Assembly: GCF_030167915.1 (NCBI RefSeq)
Contig: NZ_JARGNB010000002.1
Span: 124,001 to 188,000 of the forward strand
Direction of reading: 5' to 3'
DNA from: Aquabacterium humicola
GTDB lineage: Bacteria; Pseudomonadota; Gammaproteobacteria; Burkholderiales; Burkholderiaceae_C
Length of the DNA: 64,000 bases
The translations under genes were made by a program, and so were the position numbers. Position 1 is the first letter of the stretch. The number at the start of each line of letters is the position of its first letter. Below are positions 1-12,595 of this stretch, in pieces. The notes under the pieces are model-generated. The model worked only from the letters and a program-made list of their open reading frames with translations, searched no databases and was not told the origin of the DNA.

Positions 1-249
1 GCCGGGCTTGAAGTGCGGCACCAGCTTCTCGGGGATCGTCACCTTCTCGCCGCTGCGCGGGTTGCGCCCGACGCGCGGCGGCCGCCGGTTGATCGAGAAG
101 CTGCCGAAACCGCGGATCTCGATGCGGTGGCCGCGCGCGAGCGCGTCGGTCATCGCATCGAGGATCGTCTTGACCGCGAATTCGGTGTCGCGCTGCGTCA
201 GCTGGCCGAAGCGTTCGGCCAGCTTGGCCACGAGATCGGATCGGGTCAT
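1..249 (-). CDS. ihfB: Integration host factor subunit beta (partial, C-terminus outside window)
   Basis: IHF-beta pairs with IHF-alpha to bind and sharply bend DNA in the nucleoid. The visible 83 residues begin [14 protein letters not shown] and carry the HU/IHF beta-arm signature with [18 protein letters not shown], then the start of the arm after [10 protein letters not shown]. The ATG is the complement of 247-249. The gene runs off the left edge, so roughly the last dozen or more residues are missing. It lies downstream of rpsA on the same strand, the usual rpsA-ihfB order in proteobacteria. Identification is confident. Confidence 0.93.
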   Translation of the reverse strand, partial: MTRSDLVAKLAERFGQLTQRDTEFAVKTILDAMTDALARGHRIEIRGFGSFSINRRPPRVGRNPRSGEKVTIPEKLVPHFKPG

Positions 250-279
250 GTCGGTGGTTCAGCCTTGTATTCCCCGGAG

Positions 280-404
280 GGGACAGGCCGCCGAAGGCGG
301 CCTGGGGAGCGCGGTCCCTGTCGGAGCGCCAAACCGGATCCGGGTTTCCCGGTCCGGTTTGGTCAGCCCCTCGGGGGCGGCCGCCAGGCGGCCGGGGCCA
401 ACAA
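280..404. repeat. Hairpin-rich rpsA-ihfB spacer
   Basis: Three GC-rich inverted repeats fill this gap. AGGCCGCC/GGCGGCCT (285-303) has a GAA loop. CCAAACCGGA pairs with TCCGGTTTGG (329-338/353-362) and encloses a nested CCGGG-TTT-CCCGG, giving about 15 paired bases with a single bulged T at 339. A third lies around 377-396 (GGCCGCC/GGCGGCC). None is followed by a U-tract on either strand, so Rho-independent termination is uncertain; RNA processing or attenuation between rpsA and ihfB is equally possible. Confidence 0.6.
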
Positions 405-2120
405 CTACTCGCGGTCGTTCAGCTTGGCGCGCAGCAGGGCGCCGAGGCTGGTCGTGCCGGCGGTCTCGCGCTCGTTGCTCTGCGCCAGGCGCTGCATGGC
501 TTCCTGCTGGTCGACGGCGTCCTTGGCCTTGATCGACAGCTGGATCGAACGCGCCTTGCGGTCGACGTTGATGATCATCACCGAGACCTCGTCGCCTTCC
601 TTCAGCACGTTGCGGGCGTCCTCGACGCGGTCGCGGCTGATTTCGGAAGCGCGCAGGTAGCCGGTGACGTCTTCCGTCAGCTGGATCTCGGCGCCGCGCG
701 GGTCGACCGACTTGACCTTGCCGTTGACCAGCACGCCGCGGTCGTTGACCGAGGTGTAGTTGGCAAACGGGTCGCCGTCGAGCTGCTTGATGCCCAGCGA
801 GATGCGCTCGCGCTCGACATCGATGCCGAGCACGATCGCTTCGACTTCCTGGCCCTTCTTGTAGTTGCGCACCGCCTGCTCGCCCGCTTCGTGCCAGGAC
901 AGGTCGGACAGGTGCACCAGGCCGTCGATGCCGGCCGACAGGCCGACGAAGACGCCGAAGTCGGTGATCGACTTGATCGGGCCCTTGACGCGGTCGCCGC
1001 GCTTGACGTTGGAAGAGAACTCTTCCCACGGGTTGGCCTTGCACTGCTTCATGCCCAGGCTGATGCGGCGCTTGTCCTCGTCGATCTCGAGCACCATGAC
1101 CTCGACCTCGTCGCCCAGCGAGACGACCTTGGCCGGGGCCACGTTCTTGTTGGTCCAGTCCATTTCGGAGACGTGCACCAGGCCTTCGATGCCCGGCTCG
1201 ATCTCGACGAACGCGCCGTAGTCGGCGATGTTGGTGACCTTGCCGAACAGGCGCGTGCCCGACGGGTAGCGGCGCGACACGCCGTGCCACGGGTCGTCGC
1301 CCAGCTGCTTGATGCCCAGCGAGACGCGGTTCTTCTCGGCGTCGAACTTCAGGACCTTGGCCGTCAGCTCCTGGCCGACCGTCACCACTTCGCTCGGGTG
1401 CCGGACACGGCGCCAGGCCATGTCGGTGATGTGCAGCAGGCCGTCGATGCCGCCGAGGTCGACGAACGCGCCGTACTCGGTGATGTTCTTGACCACGCCG
1501 TGCACGATGGCGCCTTCGGTCAGCGTCTCGAGCAGCTTGGCGCGTTCTTCGCCCATCGAAGCCTCGACGACGGCGCGGCGCGACAACACGACGTTGTTGC
1601 GCTTGCGGTCGAGCTTGATGACCTTGAACTCCATCGTCTTGCCTTCGTACGGCGTCAGGTCCTTGACCGGACGCGTATCGATCAGCGAGCCGGGCAGGAA
1701 GGCGCGGATGCCGTTGACCAGCACGGTCAGGCCGCCCTTGACCTTGCCGGAGACGGTGCCGGTGACGAAGTCGCCGGACTCGAGCGCGTTCTCCAGCGAC
1801 AGCCACGACGCCAGGCGCTTGGCCTTGTCGCGCGACAGGATGGTGTCGCCGTAGCCGTTCTCGATGGCGTCGATGGCCACCGAGACGAAGTCGCCGACCT
1901 GGACTTCGAGCTCGCCCTGGTCGTTCTTGAATTCGGCGATCGGGACATAGGCCTCGCTCTTGAGGCCGGCATTCACCACCACGTGGTTGAACTCGATGCG
2001 AACGACTTCGGCGGAGATGACTTCGCCGGCGCGCATGTCGCTGCGTTGCAGCGACTCTTCGAACATCGCGGCAAAGCTTTCCATGCCGCTGGACGTGGTG
2101 GCAGTTTGGGTTTGGGACAT
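405..2120 (-). CDS. rpsA: 30S ribosomal protein S1
   Basis: Ribosomal protein S1, 571 residues, the usual proteobacterial size. It binds mRNA leaders and helps load them on the 30S subunit. Repeated S1 (OB-fold) units are visible, with recurrent signatures such as [41 protein letters not shown] and [22 protein letters not shown] chose ATG at 2118-2120 ([11 protein letters not shown]) because AAGGAA lies just upstream; an in-frame ATG ten codons earlier adds residues untypical of S1. It follows the aroA-cmk gene and precedes ihfB on the same strand. Confidence 0.97.
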   Translation of the reverse strand: MSQTQTATTSSGMESFAAMFEESLQRSDMRAGEVISAEVVRIEFNHVVVNAGLKSEAYVPIAEFKNDQGELEVQVGDFVSVAIDAIENGYGDTILSRDKAKRLASWLSLENALESGDFVTGTVSGKVKGGLTVLVNGIRAFLPGSLIDTRPVKDLTPYEGKTMEFKVIKLDRKRNNVVLSRRAVVEASMGEERAKLLETLTEGAIVHGVVKNITEYGAFVDLGGIDGLLHITDMAWRRVRHPSEVVTVGQELTAKVLKFDAEKNRVSLGIKQLGDDPWHGVSRRYPSGTRLFGKVTNIADYGAFVEIEPGIEGLVHVSEMDWTNKNVAPAKVVSLGDEVEVMVLEIDEDKRRISLGMKQCKANPWEEFSSNVKRGDRVKGPIKSITDFGVFVGLSAGIDGLVHLSDLSWHEAGEQAVRNYKKGQEVEAIVLGIDVERERISLGIKQLDGDPFANYTSVNDRGVLVNGKVKSVDPRGAEIQLTEDVTGYLRASEISRDRVEDARNVLKEGDEVSVMIINVDRKARSIQLSIKAKDAVDQQEAMQRLAQSNERETAGTTSLGALLRAKLNDRE

Positions 2121-2273
2121 GTGGATTTCCTTGGTGCCGGCGGAACCCAAGGTTGGTGGTGTAGAGCCGGCGGGGGTGATGCAGCCGAGGGCTGCGGTTG
2201 GTTGCAGGATCCGCGGCGCTCGGGGCTCGTCAGGCGACGAAGGGCGGGAAGCGCAGCGGGACGGCTAAAGGCT

Positions 2274-2346
2274 GATTCGACTCGATTTCCGACTCCCCGT
2301 TCAAACAACGGGGATTCGACTTCCGATTCCCGTTCAGCCGAACGGG
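2274..2346. repeat. Duplicated hairpin unit in the rpsA leader
   Basis: Two related units lie between the end of aroA-cmk and rpsA. One is CCCCGTT-CAAAC-AACGGGG (2295-2313), the other CCCGTTC-AGCC-GAACGGG (2329-2346), which overlaps the stop codon of aroA-cmk at 2334-2336. Each is joined to a GATTCGACT/TTCCGA(C/T)TCCC-type sequence, so the stretch looks like a diverged tandem duplication. No T-run follows on the minus strand. It may be a weak terminator, an mRNA processing site or part of rpsA leader control. Confidence 0.6.
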
Positions 2347-4340
2347 TTGCGCTGGTTCCACCATCCGAGCACCTGGTCGACCGATTGGTCGATCGAGAGG
2401 CCCGAGTTGTCGAGCAAAAGCGCATGTTCCGCAGCCTTCAACGGGGCCACGACACGGTTTCTGTCCCGCTCATCGCGTGCCTCGAGGTCGGCCCGAAGGT
2501 CGGCGATGCTAGCCGAAATTCCCTTAGAAATCAATTGCTTATGCCGGCGTTCCGCGCGTTGCGCGGGGCTGGCCGTGAGGAAGACCTTCAGCGGCGCGTC
2601 CGGAAAGATCACCGTGCCCATGTCGCGGCCGTCGGCGACCAGCCCCGGCAGCTGGCGGAAGGACAGCTGCAGCGCGTTCAGCGCCGCGCGCACCGCCGGC
2701 AGCGCGGCGATCTTCGAGGCCATCGCGCCGACGGCTTCGTAACGCAGCTCGGTGGCCACGTCCTCGTCGCCGTTCAGCAGCACGCGCTCACCGTCGAAGC
2801 GCAGCTGCAGGTGGCGGGCGACGCGCGCCAGCGCGGCCTCGTCGTCCGCCGCGACGCCCTGGCGCTGCGCGGCGAGCGCCGTGGCGCGGTACAGCATGCC
2901 CGAGTCGAGCTGGTGCCAGCCCAGGCGCGCGGCGACGCTGGCCGCCAGCGTGCCCTTGCCGGAGGCGGTCGGGCCGTCGATGGTGATCACCGGGATCGCT
3001 TCGGGTTCGGTGCGGGCGATCGAGAACAGCGTCTCGAAGTAGTCCGGGAAGGTCTTCGCGACGCACTTCGGGTCGAGGATGCGCACCGGCAGCCGCGCCG
3101 GGTTGAAGGCCGCCAGCGACAGGCACATCGCGATGCGGTGGTCGTCGTAGGTGTGGATCGATCCCGTCGTCCAGCGCTCGGGCGGCGTCACCGCGATCCA
3201 GTCCGGGCCTTCGTCGACCGTCGCGCCCATCTTGCGCAGCTCGGCGGCCATCGCGGCGATGCGGTCGGTCTCCTTGACGCGCCAGCTGGCGATGTTGGTC
3301 AGCCGCGTCGTGCCGTCGGCGTACAGCGCCATCACCGCCAGCGTCATCGCGGCGTCGGGGATGTGGTTGCAGTCGAGCGTGATCGCCTTCAGCGGCCAGG
3401 CGCCGCGGCGCACCTCCAGGTGCCCGGGGCCGCCCTCGACCAGCGCTCCCATCGCGCGCGCCGCGTCGACGAAGCGGATGTCGCCCTGGATCGAATCGAG
3501 GCCGACGCCGTCGATGCGCACCGCGCCGTGCATGCCGGCGATCGCGCCCAGCGCGACGAAGTACGAGGCCGACGACGCGTCGGCCTCGACATGCAGCTCG
3601 CCCGGCGAGCGGTAGCGGCTGCCCTGCGGGATCGTGAAGGACGCGTAGCCGTCGCGGTGCACCGCGATGCCGAAGCGCGTCAGCAGGTTCAGCGTGATGT
3701 CGACGTAGGGCTTGCTGATCAGCTCGCCGTCGACCGCGATGGTCACCGGGCCGGCGTCGCTGGCCAGCGGCAGCGCCAGCAGCAGCGCGGTGAGGAACTG
3801 GCTGGAGACGTCGCCGCGCACGTGGATCGGGGCCTGCGTCCGGAGCTGGCCGCCGGCCTCGCCGGCCAGCCGCAGCGGCGGGTAGCCGTCCTGGCCGAGG
3901 CAGGTGATGGCGCAGCCGAGCTGGCGCAGTGCATCGACGAGGTCGCCGATCGGCCGCTCGTGCATGCGCGGCACGCCGGAGAGCTCGAACGAGCCGCCCT
4001 GCAGCGCGGCCAGCACCGCCAGCGCCGCGGCGAGCGGCCGCATCGCGGTGCCGGCATTGCCGAGGAAGAGCGACGCCTCATGCACGGCCAGCCGGCCGCC
4101 GAGACCCTCGACGGTCACGCTGCCGCCCGCTTCGTGCGTGATGCCGCAGCCCAGCGCACGCAGCGCGGCGAGCATCACGCGGGTGTCGTCCGACTCCAGC
4201 AGGTCGTGCAGCCGCGTCGATCCTTCGCTCAGTCCCGCCAGCAGCAGCAGGCGGTTCGAGATGCTCTTCGATCCGGGCAGGCGCACGCGGCCGCTGGCCT
4301 CGCGCAGCGGCGGCAGGTCGAGGTGGGGAAGGTCGTACAT
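2334..4340 (-). CDS. aroA-cmk: Fused EPSP synthase / cytidylate kinase
   Basis: One 668-residue frame joins two enzymes usually encoded separately. Residues 1-about 440 are 3-phosphoshikimate 1-carboxyvinyltransferase (shikimate pathway), with [10 protein letters not shown] at 21-30 and the class I loop [11 protein letters not shown] at 93-103. From about residue 450 it is cytidylate kinase (CMP/dCMP to diphosphates), with the P-loop DGPTASGKG and later [11 protein letters not shown] and ARDERDRNR. The junction is around genomic 2993 and shows no stop or frameshift. Both halves have full expected length, so a bifunctional protein is likely. Adjacent aroA and cmk are common in betaproteobacteria, and loss of the stop between them explains the fusion. 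Upstream neighbour is tyrA, 55 bases away. Confidence 0.95.
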   Translation of the reverse strand: MYDLPHLDLPPLREASGRVRLPGSKSISNRLLLLAGLSEGSTRLHDLLESDDTRVMLAALRALGCGITHEAGGSVTVEGLGGRLAVHEASLFLGNAGTAMRPLAAALAVLAALQGGSFELSGVPRMHERPIGDLVDALRQLGCAITCLGQDGYPPLRLAGEAGGQLRTQAPIHVRGDVSSQFLTALLLALPLASDAGPVTIAVDGELISKPYVDITLNLLTRFGIAVHRDGYASFTIPQGSRYRSPGELHVEADASSASYFVALGAIAGMHGAVRIDGVGLDSIQGDIRFVDAARAMGALVEGGPGHLEVRRGAWPLKAITLDCNHIPDAAMTLAVMALYADGTTRLTNIASWRVKETDRIAAMAAELRKMGATVDEGPDWIAVTPPERWTTGSIHTYDDHRIAMCLSLAAFNPARLPVRILDPKCVAKTFPDYFETLFSIARTEPEAIPVITIDGPTASGKGTLAASVAARLGWHQLDSGMLYRATALAAQRQGVAADDEAALARVARHLQLRFDGERVLLNGDEDVATELRYEAVGAMASKIAALPAVRAALNALQLSFRQLPGLVADGRDMGTVIFPDAPLKVFLTASPAQRAERRHKQLISKGISASIADLRADLEARDERDRNRVVAPLKAAEHALLLDNSGLSIDQSVDQVLGWWNQRNPFG

Positions 4341-4395
4341 GGCGCGTCGGGGATCGAGGAGCCGGCCGCGAGCGGCCGGCGCGGAAAGGGAAGGG

Positions 4396-5283
4396 CTACT
4401 TGCCGGACGAGCCGCCGCGGCCGCCGCCGATCTGCCAGCCGCTGCGGCCGTCGGCGGCGCCGCGGATCAGGTCCTCGAGCGCCTGCGGATTGCCGGCCTT
4501 GATGACATGCTCGATCGCATCGAGCGAATGGCGGAAGCGCTGCGTCTGCTTCAGCACTTCCTCGCGGTTGGCGAGCAGGATGTCGCGCCAGACCGCGGGG
4601 TCGCTGGCGGCGATGCGGGTGAAGTCGCGGAAGCCGGGGCCGGCCAGCGACAGGAAGTCGCGGCCGGCGGGCTGGTTGATGATCGCCGAGAAGTACGCGA
4701 AGGCCAGCAGGTGCGGCAGGTGGCTCACCGCCGCGAAGGCCGCGTCGTGGTTCTCGGCCGACATCTTCAGCACCTGCGAGCCGATCTTCGACCAGACGTC
4801 GGTGGCCTTCTGCACCAGCACCGGATCGGTCTGGGGCAGCGGCGTCAGGATGACCTGGCGGCCGCTGTACAGCGCCGCGTCCGCATGCGTCACGCCGGCG
4901 CTTTCCTTGCCGGCGATCGGATGCGCCGGCACGAAGGAGCCGATGCGTTCCTTCAGCACGCGGCGCGCGGTGTCGACGACGTCGCGCTTGGTCGAGCCGA
5001 CATCCATGAACAGCACGCCCGGCTCGACGAGGTGGCGGATGGCCTTGAAGGTGGCCTCGGTGGCCGCCACCGGCACCGCCAGCAGCACGATGTCGGAGCC
5101 GGCCACCGCGAGCAGCGCGGATTCGGCCGCGTCGTCGATCACGCCCAGGCGCTTCGCGAGCTCGGTGGTCGATGGCGACTTGCTGTAGCCGATCACGCGG
5201 CGCACCAGCCCCGCGCGCTTGAGCGCAAGCGCGAACGAGCCGCCCATCAGGCCGCATCCGATGACGCCGAGCTGGTTGAACAT
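4396..5283 (-). CDS. tyrA: Prephenate dehydrogenase
   Basis: Converts prephenate (or arogenate) to the tyrosine precursor with NAD(P)+. The 295-residue protein starts [20 protein letters not shown], a dinucleotide-binding GxGxxG motif at the very N-terminus, and has the family motif AHPIAGKE. There is no fused chorismate mutase domain, as in the TyrA_p type of betaproteobacteria. It lies between pheA (27-base gap) and aroA-cmk on the minus strand, inside an aromatic amino acid block. Cofactor and prephenate/arogenate preference cannot be read with confidence from the sequence. Confidence 0.94.
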   Translation of the reverse strand: MFNQLGVIGCGLMGGSFALALKRAGLVRRVIGYSKSPSTTELAKRLGVIDDAAESALLAVAGSDIVLLAVPVAATEATFKAIRHLVEPGVLFMDVGSTKRDVVDTARRVLKERIGSFVPAHPIAGKESAGVTHADAALYSGRQVILTPLPQTDPVLVQKATDVWSKIGSQVLKMSAENHDAAFAAVSHLPHLLAFAYFSAIINQPAGRDFLSLAGPGFRDFTRIAASDPAVWRDILLANREEVLKQTQRFRHSLDAIEHVIKAGNPQALEDLIRGAADGRSGWQIGGGRGGSSGK

Positions 5284-5310
5284 CGCCGATTCGTTCTTTC
5301 GCTTCTGTCG

Positions 5311-6429
5311 TCAGTGCACGTCGATCGGGTAGGTGCCCAGCACCTTGAAGAAGGCGCAGGCCTCGCGCAGGGCCCGCAACGCGGTGCCGACGCGCGCATC
5401 GTCAGGATGGCCCTCGATGTCGATGTAGAAGTAGTACTCCCACTGGCCCGAGCGCGCGGGGCGGGATTCGAAGCGCGTCATCGACACGCCATGCGCCTTC
5501 AGCGGCACCAGCATGTCATGCACCGCGCCGGGCTTGTTGTCGACCGAGACGATCAGGCTGGTGCAGTCGTGGCCGGAGGGCTTCGGCGCCGGGTGGCGGT
5601 CCGGGTGCGTGATGATCGCGAAGCGGGTGCGGTTGTGCGCGTCGTCCTGGATGGCCGGGGCGACGATGTGCAGGCCGAACTCGGTGGCCGCGCGCGGGCT
5701 GGCGATGGCCGCCAGCGAGGGATCGAGCGACGCCAGGCGCGCGCCTTCGGCATTGCTCGACGCCGGGCGACGCTCGACGTCGGGCAGGTGGTGGCTCAGC
5801 CAGTCGTGGCACTGCGCCAGCGCCTGCGGATGCGCGCAGACGGTGCGGATGCCCTCGAGCGCGTTCTGCTTGCGCAGCAGGTTGTGGCGCACGATCAGGC
5901 TGGTCTCGCCGATGATGAACAGCGGCGTCGTCAGGAACAGGTCGAGCGAGCGTGCGACCACGCCTTCGGTCGAGTTCTCGACCGGCACGACACCGAAGTC
6001 GGCGGCGCCGGCGGTGGTGGCGCGGAAGACCTCGTCGAAGCTCGCGCAAGGCACGCGCACGATCGAGCTGCCGAAGAAGCCGAGCGCGGCCTCTTCGCTG
6101 AACGTGCCGGCGGGGCCGAGGTAGGCGACGCGCGTCGGCGTCTCGAGCGCGCGGCAGGCCGACATGACCTCGCGCCAGATCGGCGCGACGCTCTCGTTCT
6201 GCAGCGGACCCGGGTTGACCGCCTTCAGGCCGTCGATGACCTGGGCCTCGCGCTCGGGCCGGAAGACGACCGAGCCTTCGCGGCGCTTGATCTCGCCGAC
6301 TTCCAGCGCGAGCTGCGCGCGCCGGTTCAGCAGCGCCAGCAGATCGCGGTCGACCGCGTCGATGCGCTCGCGCAGTGCGAGCAGCTCGGGCTGCACCGGC
6401 GCGGGCGGGGAGGCAGGGGTGTCAGCCAT
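5311..6429 (-). CDS. pheA: Bifunctional chorismate mutase / prephenate dehydratase (P-protein)
   Basis: Makes phenylpyruvate from chorismate. The N-terminal ~90 residues are an AroQ chorismate mutase ([20 protein letters not shown]). Residues about 99-280 are prephenate dehydratase ([23 protein letters not shown]). The C-terminus is an ACT domain with the phenylalanine-binding motif ESRP, so feedback inhibition by phenylalanine is expected from the family. I chose ATG at 6427-6429 (MADTPASPP), which overlaps the serC stop by eight bases. An in-frame ATG at 6447 is also possible. Neither has a strong ribosome site, fitting translational coupling to serC. Confidence 0.94.
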   Translation of the reverse strand: MADTPASPPAPVQPELLALRERIDAVDRDLLALLNRRAQLALEVGEIKRREGSVVFRPEREAQVIDGLKAVNPGPLQNESVAPIWREVMSACRALETPTRVAYLGPAGTFSEEAALGFFGSSIVRVPCASFDEVFRATTAGAADFGVVPVENSTEGVVARSLDLFLTTPLFIIGETSLIVRHNLLRKQNALEGIRTVCAHPQALAQCHDWLSHHLPDVERRPASSNAEGARLASLDPSLAAIASPRAATEFGLHIVAPAIQDDAHNRTRFAIITHPDRHPAPKPSGHDCTSLIVSVDNKPGAVHDMLVPLKAHGVSMTRFESRPARSGQWEYYFYIDIEGHPDDARVGTALRALREACAFFKVLGTYPIDVH

Positions 6430-7525
6430 GGCGGCGGGCAAAGTCATTCAGGTGGTCGACCAGCGCCTGCACGCCTTCGAGCGGCATCGCGTTGTAGATC
6501 GACGCGCGCATGCCGCCGACACTCTTGTGGCCCTTCAGCTGCAGCAGGCCGCGGTCCTTCGCGGCGGCGAGGAAGGCCTCGTTGAGCGACTCGTCGCGCA
6601 GGAAGAACGGCACGTTCATGCGCGAGCGTGCGTTCTTCGCGACGCGGCAGTCGTAGAAGCCGTCGGAACCGTCGAGCGCCGCATACAGCAGGCGCGCCTT
6701 CTCGATGTTGCGGGCCTCGAGCGCGCTGACACCGCCCTGCGCCGCGATCCACTCGAACACCAGCCCGGCGATGTAGATCGCGTAGGTCGGCGGCGTGTTG
6801 AACATCGAGCGGTTGTCGGCGACGGTCTTGTAGTCGAAGGCCGACGGGCAGGCCGCGAGCGCATGGCCCAGCAGGTCCTCGCGCACGATGACCACGGTGA
6901 CACCGGCCGCGCCGATGTTCTTCTGCGCGCCGGCGAAGGCGAGGCCGACCTTGGACCAGTCGATCGAACGCGACAGGATGTGCGACGAGCAGTCCATCAC
7001 CAGCGGCGCATCGCTGCCCAGCGCCTTCAGGTCCGGCAGCGTGTTGAACTCGATGCCGTGGATGGTCTCGTTGGTGCAGACGTGCACGTAGCTCGCGCCG
7101 CGCCGCAGCTGCCAGGTGGCCGGGTCAGGGAGCGTCGTGTGGCCGTCGGCCTCGTTGCTCGCGGCGACCTGCACGTCGGCATAACGCCGGGCTTCCTTGG
7201 CCGACTTCTGCGACCACGCACCGGTGACCACCACGTCGACCGCACCGCCGCGCGACAGGTTCAGCGGCACGATCGCGTTCTCGGCCAGGCCGCCGCCCTG
7301 CATGAACAGGATGCGGAACTGCGCCGGCACCGCGAGCAGCGTGCGCAGGTCGCTCTCGGCCTTCTCGGCGATCGAGACGAACTCGGGGCCGCGATGGCTC
7401 ATCTCCATCACGCCCATGCCGCTGCCGTGCCAGTCGAGCATCTCCTCGGCGGCACGGCGCAACACCGACTCGGGCAGCGTGGCCGGGCCGGGAGCGAAGT
7501 TGAACGGGCGTCGGGTCGTGCTCAT
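6422..7525 (-). CDS. serC: Phosphoserine aminotransferase
   Basis: PLP enzyme that transfers an amino group to 3-phosphohydroxypyruvate (serine) and to 3-hydroxy-4-phosphohydroxythreonine (pyridoxal phosphate synthesis). The 367-residue protein begins [18 protein letters not shown], a very typical SerC N-terminus. The PLP lysine is K202 in [11 protein letters not shown]. An upstream in-frame ATG would add an Arg-rich tail not seen in the family, so the start at 7525 is preferred. The end overlaps pheA, and the gene follows a DUF2059 gene by 22 bases. Confidence 0.96.
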   Translation of the reverse strand: MSTTRRPFNFAPGPATLPESVLRRAAEEMLDWHGSGMGVMEMSHRGPEFVSIAEKAESDLRTLLAVPAQFRILFMQGGGLAENAIVPLNLSRGGAVDVVVTGAWSQKSAKEARRYADVQVAASNEADGHTTLPDPATWQLRRGASYVHVCTNETIHGIEFNTLPDLKALGSDAPLVMDCSSHILSRSIDWSKVGLAFAGAQKNIGAAGVTVVIVREDLLGHALAACPSAFDYKTVADNRSMFNTPPTYAIYIAGLVFEWIAAQGGVSALEARNIEKARLLYAALDGSDGFYDCRVAKNARSRMNVPFFLRDESLNEAFLAAAKDRGLLQLKGHKSVGGMRASIYNAMPLEGVQALVDHLNDFARRHG

Positions 7526-7547
7526 CGCGTGGAGGTCGGAAGCCGCA

Positions 7548-8150
7548 TCACTTCTTCGCTGCCGCCGGCTTCGACGCCGGCGCCGACGCACTGCGCGCCG
7601 CGGTCGGCACGCCGGCTTCGGTCAAGCGCCGGGCGATCGTCTGGTCGAGGGCCTTCAGCTTGGTCTCCAGCGTCGGGCGCGTCTCGGCGACGAGCTTCTG
7701 CTGCAGCTGCCGCTGCATCTCGCCGGCGAACTCCTGGAACTTGCGGTTCACCGGCGACTCGAGCCAGGTGATCAGGATCTTCAGCTCGTCCTCGCTGAAC
7801 TTCTCCTCGAGCGCGCTGCCGATCAGCGTCGGCCCCAGCTTGACGGCCTGCTCGCGCACCACCGGCGCGGTCTCGTCGTAGAACTTGCGCACGTCGGCCT
7901 TGATGTCGACGCCGAGGGCCTCGCGCTTGTCGGGCGCCGCGCGCGACGCCGCCTGCGCGGCGGCCTGCAGCACCCGGTTGCCGACCTGGCCGACGAGCGC
8001 ATTGCCCATCGCCTCCAGGCTCTGCTTCTGCAGCGCCAGCACCTTCTGCACCAGCTCCTTCTTGGCCGGCGAGACGGCGCCGCCTTGTGCGGCGCAAACG
8101 CCCGCGGTGGCGGCCAGGACGGCGGCCGCGATCCAACGCTTCATGGTCAT
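7548..8150 (-). CDS. DUF2059 domain periplasmic protein
   Basis: A 200-residue exported protein of unknown function. [22 protein letters not shown] is a signal peptide with likely cleavage after AQ or the preceding CAA. The central part has the DUF2059 features [25 protein letters not shown], followed by a helical region and an Ala/Pro/Lys-rich tail ending in AAAKK. It sits five bases after gyrA and 22 before serC on the same strand, so it is probably co-transcribed with both. This position is recurrent in related betaproteobacteria as far as I recall. No reaction should be assigned. Confidence 0.8.
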   Translation of the reverse strand: MTMKRWIAAAVLAATAGVCAAQGGAVSPAKKELVQKVLALQKQSLEAMGNALVGQVGNRVLQAAAQAASRAAPDKREALGVDIKADVRKFYDETAPVVREQAVKLGPTLIGSALEEKFSEDELKILITWLESPVNRKFQEFAGEMQRQLQQKLVAETRPTLETKLKALDQTIARRLTEAGVPTAARSASAPASKPAAAKK

Positions 8151-8155
8151 GGGTC

Positions 8156-10792
<2,637 letters not shown>

Positions 10793-10925
10793 CGAGGGGT
10801 TGGCGCGGAGGCCGAGGCGAGGGCGGCCGCGGCGGAACGGCCCGTGCGGCAATCGGTGATTCTATGCGGCGCCCAACGCTGTCGCGGCCGAGCAACATCG
10901 CGGCGGAGCGGCCGGGCCGGCGGCG

Positions 10926-11000
10926 GCCAAAACAGGCCTTGCGCGAAATCCTGCTGGCACAATGACTCGTCGGTGGTGAAGGCTCGCCAAAACAGGTCTT
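10926..11000. repeat. Direct repeat between gyrA and the OmpA-type gene
   Basis: GCCAAAACAGGCCTT at 10926-10940 recurs as GCCAAAACAGGTCTT at 10986-11000, 14 of 15 bases identical with a 60-base offset. Both copies are A-rich against a GC-rich background and lie in the 276-base divergent promoter region. They could be regulator sites spaced on the same DNA face (60 bases is nearly six turns), or a small duplication carrying promoter elements. I could not assign -35/-10 boxes with confidence. Confidence 0.5.
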
Positions 11001-11068
11001 TGCCAGCTTTTCTTGCTTCCGATTTGGACGTTTCGCAGGCTACTGCGGCTTTCCTCGAGAGGAGAATC

Positions 11069-11752
11069 ATGAAGAAACTGAACAAGGTGGCGGTGCTCTT
11101 CGCCTCGGCCGCTCTGGCCGTGCCGATGGTCGCTTTCGCGCAGGCCAAGTCGATCGACAACTGGCGCGCGGCCGACAACGCCACCGTCTGGCGCAATGGC
11201 GACGGCACGCTGTGCTGGCGCAATGCGAACTGGACGCCGGCGACCGCCGCGCCGGGTTGCGACGGCGAGATCAAGCCGCCGCCGGCTCCGGTCGCGCCGC
11301 CCCCGCCCCCGGCCGCCGCTCCGGCCGCACCCGCTCCGGCCGCGCCGCCGGCCGCCGCGCCCGCTGCGCCGCCCGCCCCGCCGGCCCCGGTCAGCGAGAA
11401 GGTCACCTTCGCCGCCGACGCGTTCTTCGACTTCGACAAGTCGGTGCTGAAGCCGGAAGCCAAGGCCAAGCTCGATGACCTGGTCAGCAAGACCCAGGGC
11501 ATCAACCTCGAGGTCATCATCGCCGTCGGCCACACCGACTCGATCGGCTCGGACGCCTACAACCAGAAGCTCTCCGTGAAGCGCTCGGAAGCCGTCAAGG
11601 AGTACCTGGTCAGCAAGGGCGTCGAGAAGAACCGGGTCTACACCGAAGGCAAGGGCGAGAAGCAGCCGGTCGCCGACAACAAGACCGACGAAGGCCGCGC
11701 GAAGAACCGCCGCACCGAGATCGAGGTCGTCGGTACGCGCACGCGCAAGTAA
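11069..11752 (+). CDS. OmpA-family outer membrane/peptidoglycan-binding protein
   Basis: A 227-residue protein. MKKLNKVAVLFASAALAVPMVAFAQA is a clear signal peptide. Next comes a short Trp/Cys-containing segment (NWRAADNATVWRNGDGTLCWRN), then a long Pro/Ala linker (about residues 70-108), then an OmpA C-terminal domain (FAADAFFDFDKSVLKPEAK, VGHTDSIGSDAYNQKLSVKR, NRRTEIEVVG) that binds meso-diaminopimelate in peptidoglycan. There is no N-terminal beta-barrel, so it is a tethering protein rather than a true porin. ATG at 11069 has GAGAGGAG five bases upstream. It is the first gene of the plus-strand run beside gyrA, as in other Burkholderiales. Confidence 0.92.
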   Translation: MKKLNKVAVLFASAALAVPMVAFAQAKSIDNWRAADNATVWRNGDGTLCWRNANWTPATAAPGCDGEIKPPPAPVAPPPPPAAAPAAPAPAAPPAAAPAAPPAPPAPVSEKVTFAADAFFDFDKSVLKPEAKAKLDDLVSKTQGINLEVIIAVGHTDSIGSDAYNQKLSVKRSEAVKEYLVSKGVEKNRVYTEGKGEKQPVADNKTDEGRAKNRRTEIEVVGTRTRK

Positions 11753-11770
11753 GCGCCTGTAGCCGCTCCC

Positions 11771-11791
11771 GGGTCCGCATCGCGCGGACCC
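11771..11791 (+). repeat. Hairpin upstream of terminator
   Basis: GGGTCCGC (11771-11778) pairs with GCGGACCC (11784-11791) around a five-base loop. It lies 18 bases after the OmpA-type stop codon and immediately before the Rho-independent terminator, so it may protect the mRNA 3' end. Confidence 0.6.
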
Positions 11792-11799
11792 GATCTGCG

Positions 11800-11827
11800 A
11801 ACCCCGCCTCGGCGGGGTTTTTCTTTT
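11800..11827 (+). terminator. Rho-independent terminator of the OmpA-type gene
   Basis: AACCCCGC-CTCG-GCGGGGTT followed by TTTTTCTTTT. The stem has eight to nine GC-rich pairs and the T-tract is near perfect. It ends the OmpA-type transcript before ubiG. Confidence 0.9.
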
Positions 11828-11879
11828 CCTGACCGGGATCGTGAAGCAGTGCTTCGCGCACCGTTACGATGGCGTCCTC

Positions 11880-12584
11880 ATGACGATCAACGCCGATCCC
11901 CAGGAGCTCGCGAAGTTCGGCGAGCTGGCCCACCGCTGGTGGGACCCGCAGGGCGAGTTCCGCCCGCTGCACCAGATCAACCCGTTGCGCCTGGACTGGA
12001 TCGACGGGCTCGCGAAGCTCAAGGGCCGGCGCGTCGTCGACATCGGCTGCGGCGGGGGCATCCTGGCCGAGTCGATGGCCGCGCGTGGCGCGTCGGTGCT
12101 GGGCATCGACCTGTCGGTGAAGCCGCTGCGCGTCGCGCAGCTGCACGCGATGGAAGCGGGCGTCGAGAACCTCGACTACCGCGAGGTCGCGGCCGAGGCG
12201 CTGGCCGCTGAAGCGCCCGCCGGCTTCGACGTGGTCACCTGCATGGAAATGCTCGAGCACGTGCCGACGCCGGCCTCGGTGGTGCAGGCCTGCGCCGCGC
12301 TGGTCAAGCCCGGCGGCTGGGTCTTCTTCTCGACGATCAACCGCAACGCCAAGGCCTTCGCCTTCGCGATCGTCGGCGCCGAGCACCTGCTGAAGATGCT
12401 GCCCAAGGGCACGCACGAGTACGCGCGCTTCATCCGCCCGAGCGAGCTGGCCGGCTGGGCGCGCGAGGCCGGTCTGGTGGTCGATCAGCTCAAGGGCATG
12501 GAATACAACCCGCTGACGCAGCGCTACTGGCTCAGCGCCGACACCTCGGTGAACTACCTCGTGGCCTGCCGGCGCCCGTCATGA
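11880..12584 (+). CDS. ubiG: Ubiquinone biosynthesis O-methyltransferase
   Basis: SAM-dependent methyltransferase acting on both hydroxyl groups added during ubiquinone synthesis. The 234-residue protein starts [23 protein letters not shown], a characteristic UbiG N-terminus. The SAM-binding motif [13 protein letters not shown] and the later CMEMLEHVP are intact, and the C-terminal [18 protein letters not shown] is typical of the family. ATG at 11880 is preferred over an upstream start that overlaps the preceding terminator region. It is followed by gph, separated by a hairpin-rich repeat. Confidence 0.96.
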   Translation: MTINADPQELAKFGELAHRWWDPQGEFRPLHQINPLRLDWIDGLAKLKGRRVVDIGCGGGILAESMAARGASVLGIDLSVKPLRVAQLHAMEAGVENLDYREVAAEALAAEAPAGFDVVTCMEMLEHVPTPASVVQACAALVKPGGWVFFSTINRNAKAFAFAIVGAEHLLKMLPKGTHEYARFIRPSELAGWAREAGLVVDQLKGMEYNPLTQRYWLSADTSVNYLVACRRPS

Positions 12585-12595
12585 GCCCGCACGGC

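Noticed and set aside
891-4502. A 1203-codon frame on the plus strand across rpsA and aroA-cmk
   Set aside because: It is antisense to well-defined genes and results from high GC codon bias; its protein has no recognisable fold and is His/Arg-rich.
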